DNA of 13,644 nucleotides from Flavobacterium sp. (lineage in GTDB: Bacteria; Bacteroidota; Bacteroidia; Flavobacteriales; Flavobacteriaceae): contig SEBM01000042.1 in NCBI GenBank assembly GCA_004296145.1, forward strand, positions 1 to 13,644, read 5' to 3'. Positions 1 to 5,856 of this stretch are shown here, piece by piece. The translations under genes were made by a program, and so were the position numbers. The notes beneath the pieces were generated by a model. It made no database searches. It saw only the letters and a program-made list of their open reading frames with translations, and was not told the origin of the DNA. The number at the start of each line of letters is the position of its first letter. The stretch's first letter is position 1.

Positions 1-1798
1 GGTTTCTAATAATGGTTTTCAGGTAATTTTCGTCCGTTTCCAAAATGATATTTTCCGGATTTTCGAATACAAAATTTATGTTTTCTACACTTGAGAAATG
101 CTTTTCCGTTTCTTCAAACAAAATGTCAATTGAAACTTTTTTCTGCTGAGGTTTAAAGTTTTCCATTTGTCCTTTGCTCCAAAGCAAAATATCTTCCATA
201 GACGATAACAAATTTTCGGCTCCCGAAATAATTTTGTTCTGCATTCGCGCAGCAGTTTCTTCATCTATAAGTTCCGGACTTTCTTTCTGAAGATGCAAAA
301 AGTGAATTAAATTCGAAACCGGACTTCTTAAATCATGGTTTAAAATTCCAAAAAAGCGCGCTTTTATTTTATTAGCTTCGTCCAGTTCCTGATTTAAAAG
401 CTGTAGTTTTTGATTGTTTTTCTTTCTGTTCCGGCTTTGATTAAAAAGCAATAACCCAATAATGGCAACAAGAGAAAGTCCGCCAATTAAGAAATAACGT
501 TGCTTTTTGGCTTCCTCAATCTGAATGTTTTTAAAGGTATTTTGAACCGAAAGATTTTTTATTTCCTGTCCTTTTGTTTTGTTTTGATAACGCGCTTCGG
601 CATTGGCAATATTCTGCTTGGCAGATTCCTGCATTATTTCGTCGTTATATTTACTGTAGATTTCGTTGTATCGGTACGCTTCTTTCCAGTTTCCCTGCGC
701 GGCGTAACTTTCAGACAGTTTTTTATTAATGATTACAAAAGATTCTTTGTCGTATGTAAGCGCATTTTTAGAAGCCAGAGTCAGTGTTTCGATTGCTTTT
801 TTATACTCTTTTTTCTCATATAAAACACGTCCCATTACCGTATTGGCTTCCATCATGATATCTTCATCATTTGATTTCTTCCCAAATAAAATGGCTTTTT
901 TAGCATATCCGTAAGCAGTATGAATTTGATTTTTGGCTATAAAATATTCCGACATGCTTCGGTTGGCAAAACTCAGATTTAGAAACAAGGAATCTTTTTT
1001 TGTAGGATAGGTATATATTAAAGCATAATATTTATTAATACTGTCGTGTTTTTTAAGCGGAATAAAACACTGCAAATAATAATTGCACAAAAAAGAACTT
1101 ACATACGGAGAGGTTTTAACATACGGTTTTGCTTCGTTCAGATATTCTATTGCTTTATCGTATTGTTTCATTTTTATATACGCACTTGCAATCTGACTAT
1201 AAGAAACGCCAATATTTTCTATATTAACCGGAGTTTTATTAAGCAGTTTTTTGTAATTAATGGCTTTTAGCTGATACTGAATAAAAGTTTCATATTCTGA
1301 TTGATCCAAATAATATTCGCCAAGACTTCCGTTGAGAACGGCCTGTGTATAAGTGTTTTTGGTAGTGTCGAGAACTTGTTTAATGTAAACGATCAGCTCT
1401 TTTCGTTTTGCACTTTCGTTGAGAGAATAATAAATATAATTAAGCCGCATTAATGAAGAAGTCTCATTTTTGAGATGCCTGGCTATTTGCGCATATTTTA
1501 AAGCAGATTTGTAACTTATTAAAGCCTTTTGATATTGATTATTACTGAACTCATAAGCGACGCCTTGATACAGATAAAACCGGCTCATATAAGCTGGATG
1601 ATTCTGAGAAAGACCAATTCCTTTTTCGACAATTTGAAGAAGTTTAGGATAATCTTCTTTGTCGAGAACTTCGGTTGAATAAGTCATCCAGACTTTTAGT
1701 TTCTGTTCTGTAGTTTTATACCGCGCCAGATTTGGTTCCTGTTGCGCAAAAACCAAAACCGGAAATAAAACTAAAAACCAAAAACCTATTCTTTTCAT
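1..1798 (-). CDS. TPR sensor histidine kinase, 3' end cut by window edge
   Basis: This is a membrane sensor kinase; 599 codons are visible, read from the ATG at 1798 down to base 2. The N-terminus (MKRIGFWFLVLFPVLVFAQQ) is a signal peptide with likely cleavage after A18. A long helical region to about residue 430 contains TPR-like repeats (for example YDKAIEYLNEAKPYV and YKKAIETLTLASKNA). One transmembrane helix follows at about 434-455 and then a basic linker. The HisKA dimerisation/phosphoacceptor helix contains FFGILNHDLRSPV, with phosphorylated His at H488. The reading ends at DENYLKTIIRN, which matches the start of the HATPase N box, so the ATP-binding domain lies mostly outside the window. 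The ATG overlaps the TGA of the upstream regulator gene (ATGA), so the two are co-transcribed and probably translationally coupled. It presumably phosphorylates that regulator. The signal sensed by the periplasmic TPR part cannot be inferred. Confidence 0.93.
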   Translation of the reverse strand, partial: MKRIGFWFLVLFPVLVFAQQEPNLARYKTTEQKLKVWMTYSTEVLDKEDYPKLLQIVEKGIGLSQNHPAYMSRFYLYQGVAYEFSNNQYQKALISYKSALKYAQIARHLKNETSSLMRLNYIYYSLNESAKRKELIVYIKQVLDTTKNTYTQAVLNGSLGEYYLDQSEYETFIQYQLKAINYKKLLNKTPVNIENIGVSYSQIASAYIKMKQYDKAIEYLNEAKPYVKTSPYVSSFLCNYYLQCFIPLKKHDSINKYYALIYTYPTKKDSLFLNLSFANRSMSEYFIAKNQIHTAYGYAKKAILFGKKSNDEDIMMEANTVMGRVLYEKKEYKKAIETLTLASKNALTYDKESFVIINKKLSESYAAQGNWKEAYRYNEIYSKYNDEIMQESAKQNIANAEARYQNKTKGQEIKNLSVQNTFKNIQIEEAKKQRYFLIGGLSLVAIIGLLLFNQSRNRKKNNQKLQLLNQELDEANKIKARFFGILNHDLRSPVSNLIHFLHLQKESPELIDEETAARMQNKIISGAENLLSSMEDILLWSKGQMENFKPQQKKVSIDILFEETEKHFSSVENINFVFENPENIILETDENYLKTIIRN

Positions 1799-2502
1799 GA
1801 AATCAGATTTAGGTTTTCCTTATAACTTCTTCCCACCGGAATCGCTGTGTTATTATTTAAAAGAATTTCGCTCGAATTTATTTTCTGAATAAACTGTTTC
1901 TGAACCGCATAACTTCTGTGGATACGGATAAAAGACTGAAAATGATCTTCTTTTAGCAAATTTCCAATACTCGATAAAACACAATGTCTTTTTTTGTCTG
2001 TAATAATCAATGTGTAATCTTTGAGCGCTTCGAGATATAAAATTTCGTGAAGTTTTACTTTGGTCTGTTCATGGCCTTCTTTTATATAAATCGTATCGCC
2101 GCCAATGCTGGCCTCAAAAAGAGAAGCTTTGAGTTTGATCTCCATAAACTCTTCGATACGGTTTACGGTTTGGGTAAAACGATCCAGTTTTAATGGTTTT
2201 ACGATAAAATCTAAAGTTTCGATCTGAAAACTCTCTACAGCATGTTCCGGATGTGCCGTTATAAAAACGCAAACCGGAATTTCTAATGCTTTTTTCCTGA
2301 AATCAATTCCGTTAAGTCCCGGCATGTCAATATCAAGAAATAAAATATCGATGTTTTGTTTTTCTAAAAAAGGAAGCGCTTTTTCGGCCGAATCAAATAC
2401 GCCTGCAATATCCAGAACAGGAAACTTTTTTGCATAAGAAAGCACTGTTAGTCTGTCTATTTCGTCGTCGTCAATAATAATGCAGGAGTACTTTTTAATC
2501 AT
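1795..2502 (-). CDS. LytTR-family response regulator
   Basis: This is a two-component response regulator of 235 aa. The receiver domain (about 5-120) has the acidic pocket D11-D13, the phosphoacceptor D57 in LFLDIDMPGLNG, the switch T82 (FITAH) and the conserved K102 (VKP). The C-terminal LytTR DNA-binding domain (about 135-233) includes ILYLEALKDYTLI and FIRIHRSYAVQ. I chose the ATG at 2502, which gives MIKKYSCIIIDDDE directly at the first receiver strand. An in-frame TTG at 2526 would add eight residues atypical of the family. It is the first gene of an operon with the histidine kinase, overlapping it by 4 nt. LytTR proteins bind pairs of direct repeats, and such a pair lies just upstream at 2551-2586, suggesting autoregulation. 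Targets beyond its own promoter are unknown; the divergent lipoprotein genes are possible candidates. Confidence 0.93.
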   Translation of the reverse strand: MIKKYSCIIIDDDEIDRLTVLSYAKKFPVLDIAGVFDSAEKALPFLEKQNIDILFLDIDMPGLNGIDFRKKALEIPVCVFITAHPEHAVESFQIETLDFIVKPLKLDRFTQTVNRIEEFMEIKLKASLFEASIGGDTIYIKEGHEQTKVKLHEILYLEALKDYTLIITDKKRHCVLSSIGNLLKEDHFQSFIRIHRSYAVQKQFIQKINSSEILLNNNTAIPVGRSYKENLNLIS

Positions 2503-2543
2503 AAAAACACAATGTATTAAACCCAATAAAGGCGATAAAACTA

Positions 2544-2551
2544 CAAAAATA
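2544..2551 (-). promoter_or_regulatory. Probable -7 box of the LytTR/kinase operon
   Basis: The minus strand reads TATTTTTG, an exact match to the Bacteroidota -7 consensus TAnnTTTG. It predicts transcription start near 2538, about 36 nt before the ATG at 2502. There is no TTG at the expected -33 distance; that space is filled by the direct repeats. This would fit a promoter that needs an activator. The assignment is by consensus only. Confidence 0.5.
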
Positions 2552-2586
2552 TGTCGTCTGTCTATTTAAAATGTCGTCTGTCTATT
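2551..2586. repeat. Tandem 16-bp direct repeats, candidate LytTR operator
   Basis: The 16-mer ATGTCGTCTGTCTATT occurs perfectly at 2551-2566 and again at 2571-2586, a 20-bp period of about two helical turns. LytTR domains are known to bind direct repeats spaced roughly two turns apart, immediately upstream of core promoters. The repeats sit between the divergent LytTR operon and lipoprotein genes and abut the predicted -7 box at 2544-2551. Function is inferred from geometry and position. Confidence 0.6.
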
Positions 2587-2742
2587 AGCTGTTTTTGCGC
2601 CAGTTTTAATCACGCAAATTTGTCCCGAAATTAATTCATAAAACAATACAAACAGTCATTTTTTCAAATTTTGATTTGCACAAAAATAAGGCTATTGAAT
2701 TAAATACGAATCATTTAATAAAATTTTAAAACCAAAATTATT

Positions 2743-3309
2743 ATGAAAAGTTTAAAAACCATTATTACCATTTTGTCAATTGCATTAGTAACTATTTCGT
2801 GCAGCAGCGATGACGGAACAGATGGAACAGACGGAATTAATGGAGTTGATGGACAGCAGGGTGCAACAGGACCTGCAGGCGAAACGGGTACAGCAAATGT
2901 TATTTACAGCCCGTGGATAAATGCTCCGGCCGGAACACCCGAAACAATAGATGCGACTTCAGGATTGTCAACTTCTATTGATGTACCTGAGCTATCTTCA
3001 GATATTTTATCAAAAGGAACAATATTAGTTTATATGCTGTATGCAGGCGATACCTACACTTTGCCTTACACATCAACAGCAGGTGGTTATGCAAACACTG
3101 TTACAGCAATTTCGAGAGTAAAGAAAATCAAAATATTCAGATTTAAACATGCAGCAGACGGGACAACTGTCGGACTTCCTTCAAGTCTTGCATGGAGATA
3201 TATCCTGATTCCCGGAGGCGTAGCTGCTGCAACTTCAAAAGCCGCAAAAACAGATTATTCAAAAATGAGTTACCAGGAAGTTTGTAAACATTTTAATATC
3301 CAGCCTTAA
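2743..3309 (+). CDS. Collagen-like repeat lipoprotein
   Basis: This is a secreted lipoprotein of 188 aa. The signal peptide (MKSLKTIITILSIALVTISC) ends in a lipobox with C20 as the lipidated residue. It is followed by SSDDG, so surface or outer-membrane lipidation is likely. Residues 25-49 form a short collagen-like Gly-X-Y tract with glycine at every third position (G25 to G49, nine triplets; DGTDGTDGINGVDGQQGATG). The rest (about 52-188) is probably a small beta-rich globular domain (NVIYSPWINAP; LAWRYILIPGG) that I do not recognise. The preceding bases are AT-rich with no Shine-Dalgarno, as is usual in the phylum. It heads a probable two-gene unit with the next lipoprotein, whose signal peptide is nearly identical, and it is divergent from the LytTR operon. 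Function is unknown. Collagen-like tracts of this kind are common in Flavobacterium lipoproteins. Confidence 0.85.
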   Translation: MKSLKTIITILSIALVTISCSSDDGTDGTDGINGVDGQQGATGPAGETGTANVIYSPWINAPAGTPETIDATSGLSTSIDVPELSSDILSKGTILVYMLYAGDTYTLPYTSTAGGYANTVTAISRVKKIKIFRFKHAADGTTVGLPSSLAWRYILIPGGVAAATSKAAKTDYSKMSYQEVCKHFNIQP

Positions 3310-3388
3310 TCTTTACTCCAAACAAAATAATTAGAAATAAGAAAATCAACTATAAAACTAAATAAGAACACATTTAAATTAAATAATT

Positions 3389-3979
3389 ATGAAAACTTTA
3401 AAAACCATTTTTACAATTATGTTACTTACTATTTTTACTGCATCATGCAGCAGTGATAATGACAATGATAGTGATAACACACCAAAATTTGAAACCGAAA
3501 ATCCACTTGCAGCTTATTATACACAAGCCGGTTTTACCACAGTAAGCAATTTTGTCAATTCCGGAGATTATGAATTCGGTTTGGCTTTTACACCAACAGT
3601 AAAAGGAAAAATAAAGGCAATTACATTAAAATTACCGGCAGCAGTTCCTGCAGTGCGTGTTACCATCTGGGATTATGCTTCAAAAGCAGTATTGCGTTCA
3701 GAAACTTTAAATGTAGCAACTGCAGATGTTCAGGTGTCAAAAGAAATCAGCGAACTGGCTTTAGACAAAGACAAAAAGTATATGATCACGATGAATGCTA
3801 AAAATTGGTACAAAAAGAGCAAAGCAGATAACAGCAATGCTGTTTATCCAATCGTAGTCAAAAATATTACAATTAATGAATACAGATGGCTGTCAGGAAC
3901 TGCGCAGACTTTCCCGACAAACGTTTCTTCAAGTTATAATGCAGGAGATCTGAGTTTTGATTTTCAACAAACAGAATAG
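3389..3979 (+). CDS. Lipoprotein with DUF4082-like beta domain
   Basis: This is a 196-aa lipoprotein. The signal peptide (MKTLKTIFTIMLLTIFTASC) has C20 as the lipidation site and an Asp/Asn-rich linker follows (SSDNDNDSDN). From about residue 45 a beta-sandwich-like domain reads as DUF4082-like: YEFGLAFTPTVKGKIKAITL, then VRVTIWDYASKAVLRSE, then KKYMITMNAKNWY. DUF4082 domains are generally extracellular and carbohydrate-associated, but I could not verify the family and no active site is evident. The gene lies 79 bp after the collagen-like lipoprotein with no terminator between, and a hairpin terminator follows it, so the two are probably co-transcribed. The first ~20 residues resemble those of the upstream protein (MKxLKTIxTI), suggesting a shared origin of the export signal. 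Confidence 0.8.
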   Translation: MKTLKTIFTIMLLTIFTASCSSDNDNDSDNTPKFETENPLAAYYTQAGFTTVSNFVNSGDYEFGLAFTPTVKGKIKAITLKLPAAVPAVRVTIWDYASKAVLRSETLNVATADVQVSKEISELALDKDKKYMITMNAKNWYKKSKADNSNAVYPIVVKNITINEYRWLSGTAQTFPTNVSSSYNAGDLSFDFQQTE

Positions 3980-4009
3980 TTTATTTTTTTCAATAGTTTA
4001 ATTAGTAAT

Positions 4010-4046
4010 AAAGGTCTGGCGTAAAGTCGGGCCTTTTTTGTTTTTT
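4010..4046 (+). terminator. Intrinsic terminator after lipoprotein genes
   Basis: An 11-bp stem (AAAGGTCTGGC with GTCGGGCCTTT, including three G-U pairs) closes a GTAAA loop at 4021-4025. A T-rich run follows (six T, G, six T). It lies 30 bp after the lipoprotein stop codon and before the DUF58 gene. Confidence 0.8.
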
Positions 4047-4064
4047 AATCCTTTAATCTTTTAA

Positions 4065-4072
4065 TATATTTG
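4065..4072 (+). promoter_or_regulatory. Possible -7 box of the DUF58 gene
   Basis: TATATTTG matches the TAnnTTTG consensus exactly. It lies only 5 bp before the ATG at 4077, which would place the transcription start at or next to the start codon, giving a leaderless or very short-leader mRNA. The nearest TTG (4038-4040) is 24 bp upstream, longer than the usual 17-20, so support is partial. Confidence 0.35.
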
Positions 4073-4076
4073 AAAG

Positions 4077-5003
4077 ATGAAAATCGAATCAGAAATAGAG
4101 AAAGTTTCCAGTTTTCAGCATCTCGAAATGCTGGCCAATCAGGTTGTAGAAGGTTTTATTTCCGGAATGCACAAAAGTCCGTTTCACGGCTTCTCTGCAG
4201 AATTTGCTGAGCATAAGGTGTATAATGCCGGCGAAAGCACGAAACATATCGATTGGAAGCTGTTTGCCAAAACAGACCGTTTATACACCAAACGTTTTGA
4301 AGAAGAAACCAATTTGCGTTGTCATATTATTGTCGATAATTCATCATCAATGCATTATCCTGAACTAAAATCAAATCAGCCTTTTTATGAAAAAAAGATT
4401 GGTTTCTCAGTTTTGGCTTCGGCAGTTTTAATGAATATCCTCAAAAAACAACGTGATGCGGTTGGTCTGAGTGTTTTCTCCGATCATTACGAATATTACG
4501 CTCCCGAAAAAGGAAGTGATCGCCATCACAGAATGCTGCTCAACAAATTAGAACAATTATTAGAGCAGCCAAAAGCCAAAAAAAGTACCGATACGATTAC
4601 CTACTTGCATCAGATTGCTGAGAAAATGCATCGCCGTTCGATGATCATTTTATTTACGGATATGTTTCAATCTGAAGATGATGAGAAATTATTTAATGCT
4701 TTACAACATCTTAAACACAACAAGCACAAAGTAGTTTTGTTTCATGTTATTGATGATAAAACAGAGCTGAAATTTGATTTTGATAATACGCCAAGAAAAT
4801 TTATTGACTTAGAATCGGGTGAAGAAGTATCGATTTTTGCAGATAATGTTAAAGAAGAATACGAAAAAAGGGCAGAAGAATACTTTAAAAACCTTTCGCT
4901 GACCTGTGCAAAGAACCAAATTAAGTACGTTCCGGTAAATGTTGGTGACAATTTTGAAAAAATACTGACAACTTATTTGGTTGAAAAACAAAACTTTGGC
5001 TAG
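4077..5003 (+). CDS. DUF58 domain protein (vWA-like fold)
   Basis: This is a 308-aa cytoplasmic protein of the DUF58 family. The diagnostic motif GFSAEFAEHKVYNAGESTKHIDWK (residues 38-61) is followed by TDRLYTKRFEEETNL. A vWA-like segment then has a MIDAS-type DxSxS motif at D87-S91 (IIVDNSSSM) and a later acidic strand end at D195 (IILFTDMFQ). No signal peptide or transmembrane segment is visible. DUF58 proteins are typically encoded beside a MoxR AAA+ ATPase and vWA/Bat proteins. Here the next features are tRNA genes and the previous gene is a lipoprotein, so it stands alone, which is unusual though seen in some genomes. The intact MIDAS suggests metal-dependent ligand binding is retained. 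The biological role is not established for this isolated form. Confidence 0.9.
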   Translation: MKIESEIEKVSSFQHLEMLANQVVEGFISGMHKSPFHGFSAEFAEHKVYNAGESTKHIDWKLFAKTDRLYTKRFEEETNLRCHIIVDNSSSMHYPELKSNQPFYEKKIGFSVLASAVLMNILKKQRDAVGLSVFSDHYEYYAPEKGSDRHHRMLLNKLEQLLEQPKAKKSTDTITYLHQIAEKMHRRSMIILFTDMFQSEDDEKLFNALQHLKHNKHKVVLFHVIDDKTELKFDFDNTPRKFIDLESGEEVSIFADNVKEEYEKRAEEYFKNLSLTCAKNQIKYVPVNVGDNFEKILTTYLVEKQNFG

Positions 5004-5041
5004 TATTTTAAATAATTATTTTATTTTTTTTACAAAAACAC

Positions 5042-5071
5042 TTGCAGAAATGAAATTCTGTACTATCTTTG
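5042..5071 (+). promoter_or_regulatory. Promoter of first tRNA-Asp
   Basis: TTG at 5042-5044 and TATCTTTG at 5064-5071 are separated by 19 bp, a full match to the Bacteroidota -33/-7 consensus. The tRNA begins 18 bp after the -7 box. The second tRNA-Asp has the same arrangement with the same spacing. Confidence 0.85.
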
Positions 5072-5089
5072 CAACCGCAATAACGCAGA

Positions 5090-5163
5090 GGTTTGGTAGT
5101 TCAGTTGGTTAGAATACATGCCTGTCACGCATGGGGTCGCGGGTTCGAGTCCCGTCCAGACCG
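5090..5163 (+). tRNA. tRNA-Asp (anticodon GTC)
   Basis: The full 74-nt cloverleaf can be folded. The acceptor stem is GGTTTGG with CCAGACC (one G-U) and the D stem is GTTC/GAAT. The anticodon stem CATGC/GCATG holds loop CTGTCAC with anticodon GTC, and the T stem is GCGGG/CCCGT with loop TTCGAGT. Discriminator base G5163 is the aspartate identity base. CCA is not encoded. It is identical over its whole length to the copy at 5619-5692. Confidence 0.97.
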
Positions 5164-5175
5164 CAATATTGGGAG

Positions 5176-5203
5176 AAGCCTTTCTTAACGGAAAGGCTTT
5201 TTT
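5176..5203 (+). terminator. Terminator of first tRNA-Asp
   Basis: A perfect 9-bp stem, AAGCCTTTC (5176-5184) with GAAAGGCTT (5191-5199), encloses a 6-nt loop and runs into a T tract. It begins 12 bp after the tRNA. Confidence 0.85.
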
Positions 5204-5240
5204 GCCCAAATACGGTATCTAAGATTAGTTGTGTTGTTTT

Positions 5241-5263
5241 GCTACGAATTTGTAACTCGTAGC
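5241..5263. repeat. Short hairpin GCTACGA/TCGTAGC
   Basis: A perfect 7-bp inverted repeat with a 9-nt loop lies just before the possible tRNA remnant. It has no adjacent T tract, so it is not a plain terminator. Its role is unknown. Confidence 0.4.
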
Positions 5264-5264
5264 T

Positions 5265-5281
5265 GGTTTAGTAGTTAGACC
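5265..5281 (+). pseudogene. Possible internally deleted tRNA-Asp remnant
   Basis: GGTTTAGTAGTTAGACC resembles the first 12 nt of the neighbouring tRNA-Asp genes (GGTTTGGTAGTT, one mismatch) joined directly to their last residues (AGACC). A terminator-like hairpin follows at the same kind of distance as in the two intact units. It could be the scar of a third tandem copy that lost its middle. The match is short, so chance is not excluded. Confidence 0.3.
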
Positions 5282-5286
5282 AATGA

Positions 5287-5317
5287 AAAGCTTTCCACTT
5301 TTGTGGATGGCTTTTTT
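5287..5317 (+). terminator. Terminator-like hairpin
   Basis: Stem AAAGCTTTCCAC with GTGGATGGCTTT (one T-T mismatch, one G-U) has a TTTT loop and a run of six T. No gene now ends before it. It may be the orphan terminator of a lost tRNA-Asp unit. Confidence 0.6.
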
Positions 5318-5353
5318 GATTTAAGACACTTTTGGTTTTTTAATCGCTAATAT

Positions 5354-5465
5354 TTTTTAACCGCAAAGAGCGCTATCCCGAAGCTTCGGGATCGCAAAGT
5401 CCGCAAAGTTTAATTAAGCTTTGCGGACTTTGCGTTTTTAACTTTGTGTGCTTTGCGGTTAAAAA
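5354..5465. repeat. Palindromic intergenic repeat family A, copy 1
   Basis: A nested inverted repeat of 112 bp. The outer arms are 15 bp (5354-5368 with 5451-5465, containing TTAACCGCAAAG). The inner arms are 16 bp and perfect (CGCAAAGTCCGCAAAG at 5393-5408 with 5419-5434, loop of 10 nt). A second member of the family is at 5741-5840. This copy additionally carries an 18-bp palindrome at 5375-5392. No coding content is seen. Similar CGCAAAG-type repeats are, to my knowledge, common between Flavobacterium genes. Confidence 0.85.
5375..5392. repeat. Perfect 18-bp palindrome nested in family A repeat
   Basis: ATCCCGAAGCTTCGGGAT is its own reverse complement. It sits inside the left half of family A copy 1, in place of an unrelated stretch (AAGATTTA) in copy 2. 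A half-site-like CTTCGGGAT recurs at 11906-11914 beside the end of the HAD gene. Confidence 0.75.
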
Positions 5466-5570
5466 GCAAGAAAGTTCGTGTGTTTTAATTAGAATTTGAA
5501 ATTTTAAGGTTTTGAATTTATCTAAAAATCAGTTGTTTAAAATTTTCTCAATTTTAATTCACGAAAACCC

Positions 5571-5600
5571 TTGCAGAATCAAACTTCTATTGTATTTTTG
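5571..5600 (+). promoter_or_regulatory. Promoter of second tRNA-Asp
   Basis: TTG at 5571-5573 and TATTTTTG at 5593-5600 have the same 19-bp spacing as the first tRNA promoter. The flanking TTGCAGAA and CAATAA...GCAG sequences are also shared, so the duplication included the promoter. Confidence 0.85.
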
Positions 5601-5618
5601 CAGTCACAATAAGCAGTG

Positions 5619-5692
5619 GGTTTGGTAGTTCAGTTGGTTAGAATACATGCCTGTCACGCATGGGGTCGCGGGTTCGAGTCCCGTCCAGACCG
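5619..5692 (+). tRNA. tRNA-Asp (anticodon GTC), second copy
   Basis: Identical over all 74 nt to the tRNA at 5090-5163, with the same cloverleaf, GTC anticodon and discriminator G. It has its own promoter and terminator, so the two are separate transcription units 529 bp apart. CCA is not encoded. Confidence 0.97.
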
Positions 5693-5703
5693 CTTAAATT
5701 TAT

Positions 5704-5732
5704 AAAGTCTTTCCGTTAGGAAAGACTTTTTT
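5704..5732 (+). terminator. Terminator of second tRNA-Asp
   Basis: A perfect 11-bp stem, AAAGTCTTTCC (5704-5714) with GGAAAGACTTT (5719-5729), has a GTTA loop and a T run. Its sequence differs from the first tRNA's terminator although the tRNAs are identical. Confidence 0.88.
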
Positions 5733-5740
5733 GTTTTTAT

Positions 5741-5840
5741 ATTTAACCGCAAAGAGCGCTAAGATTTACGCAAGGTTCACAAAGGTTTTATTAGGCTTTG
5801 CGAACTTTGCGTTTTTACCTTGCCTGCTTTGCGGTTAAAT
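5741..5840. repeat. Palindromic intergenic repeat family A, copy 2
   Basis: Outer arms of 14 bp (5741-5754 with 5827-5840) share TTAACCGCAAAG with copy 1. Inner arms (5769-5784 with 5796-5811) pair with two G-U wobbles. Relative to copy 1, a C-G pair in the inner stem is replaced by T-A, keeping the pairing. It ends 34 bp before the AraC gene, and its right arm supplies a TTG that could serve as that gene's -33 element. Confidence 0.85.
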
Positions 5841-5856
5841 TTCTTTCCTATCTTTA
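5829..5856 (+). promoter_or_regulatory. Possible promoter of the AraC gene
   Basis: TTG at 5829-5831 lies 17 bp before TATCTTTA (5849-5856), which matches seven of eight positions of the written TAnnTTTG pattern. This predicts a transcription start near 5862 and a leader of about 13 nt. The TTG lies inside the terminal arm of family A copy 2. The evidence is consensus match only. Confidence 0.4.

Noticed and set aside
500..1270. Plus-strand open frames at 500-823, 729-914 and 1046-1270
   Set aside because: They lie antisense to the in-frame TPR sensor kinase and encode Phe/Cys/Arg-rich, low-complexity products typical of the reverse of AT-rich coding DNA.
2503..2526. Upstream TTG start of the LytTR gene
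   Set aside because: The extra residues MGLIHCVF precede the normal receiver start, and the ATG at 2502 gives a standard-length protein.
2587..2742. Promoter of the collagen-like lipoprotein gene
   Set aside because: TTG at 2671-2673 with TATTGAAT 19 bp later matches only half of the -7 consensus, too weak to list as a feature.
4742..4991. Minus-strand open frames inside the DUF58 gene
   Set aside because: The DUF58 reading is strongly supported by motifs throughout; the antisense products have no recognisable features and no promoter.
5090..5692. Prophage or island attachment site at tRNA-Asp
   Set aside because: No integrase gene or phage gene is visible; the full second tRNA is a complete unit with its own promoter, unlike an att-site duplication of a tRNA 3' end.
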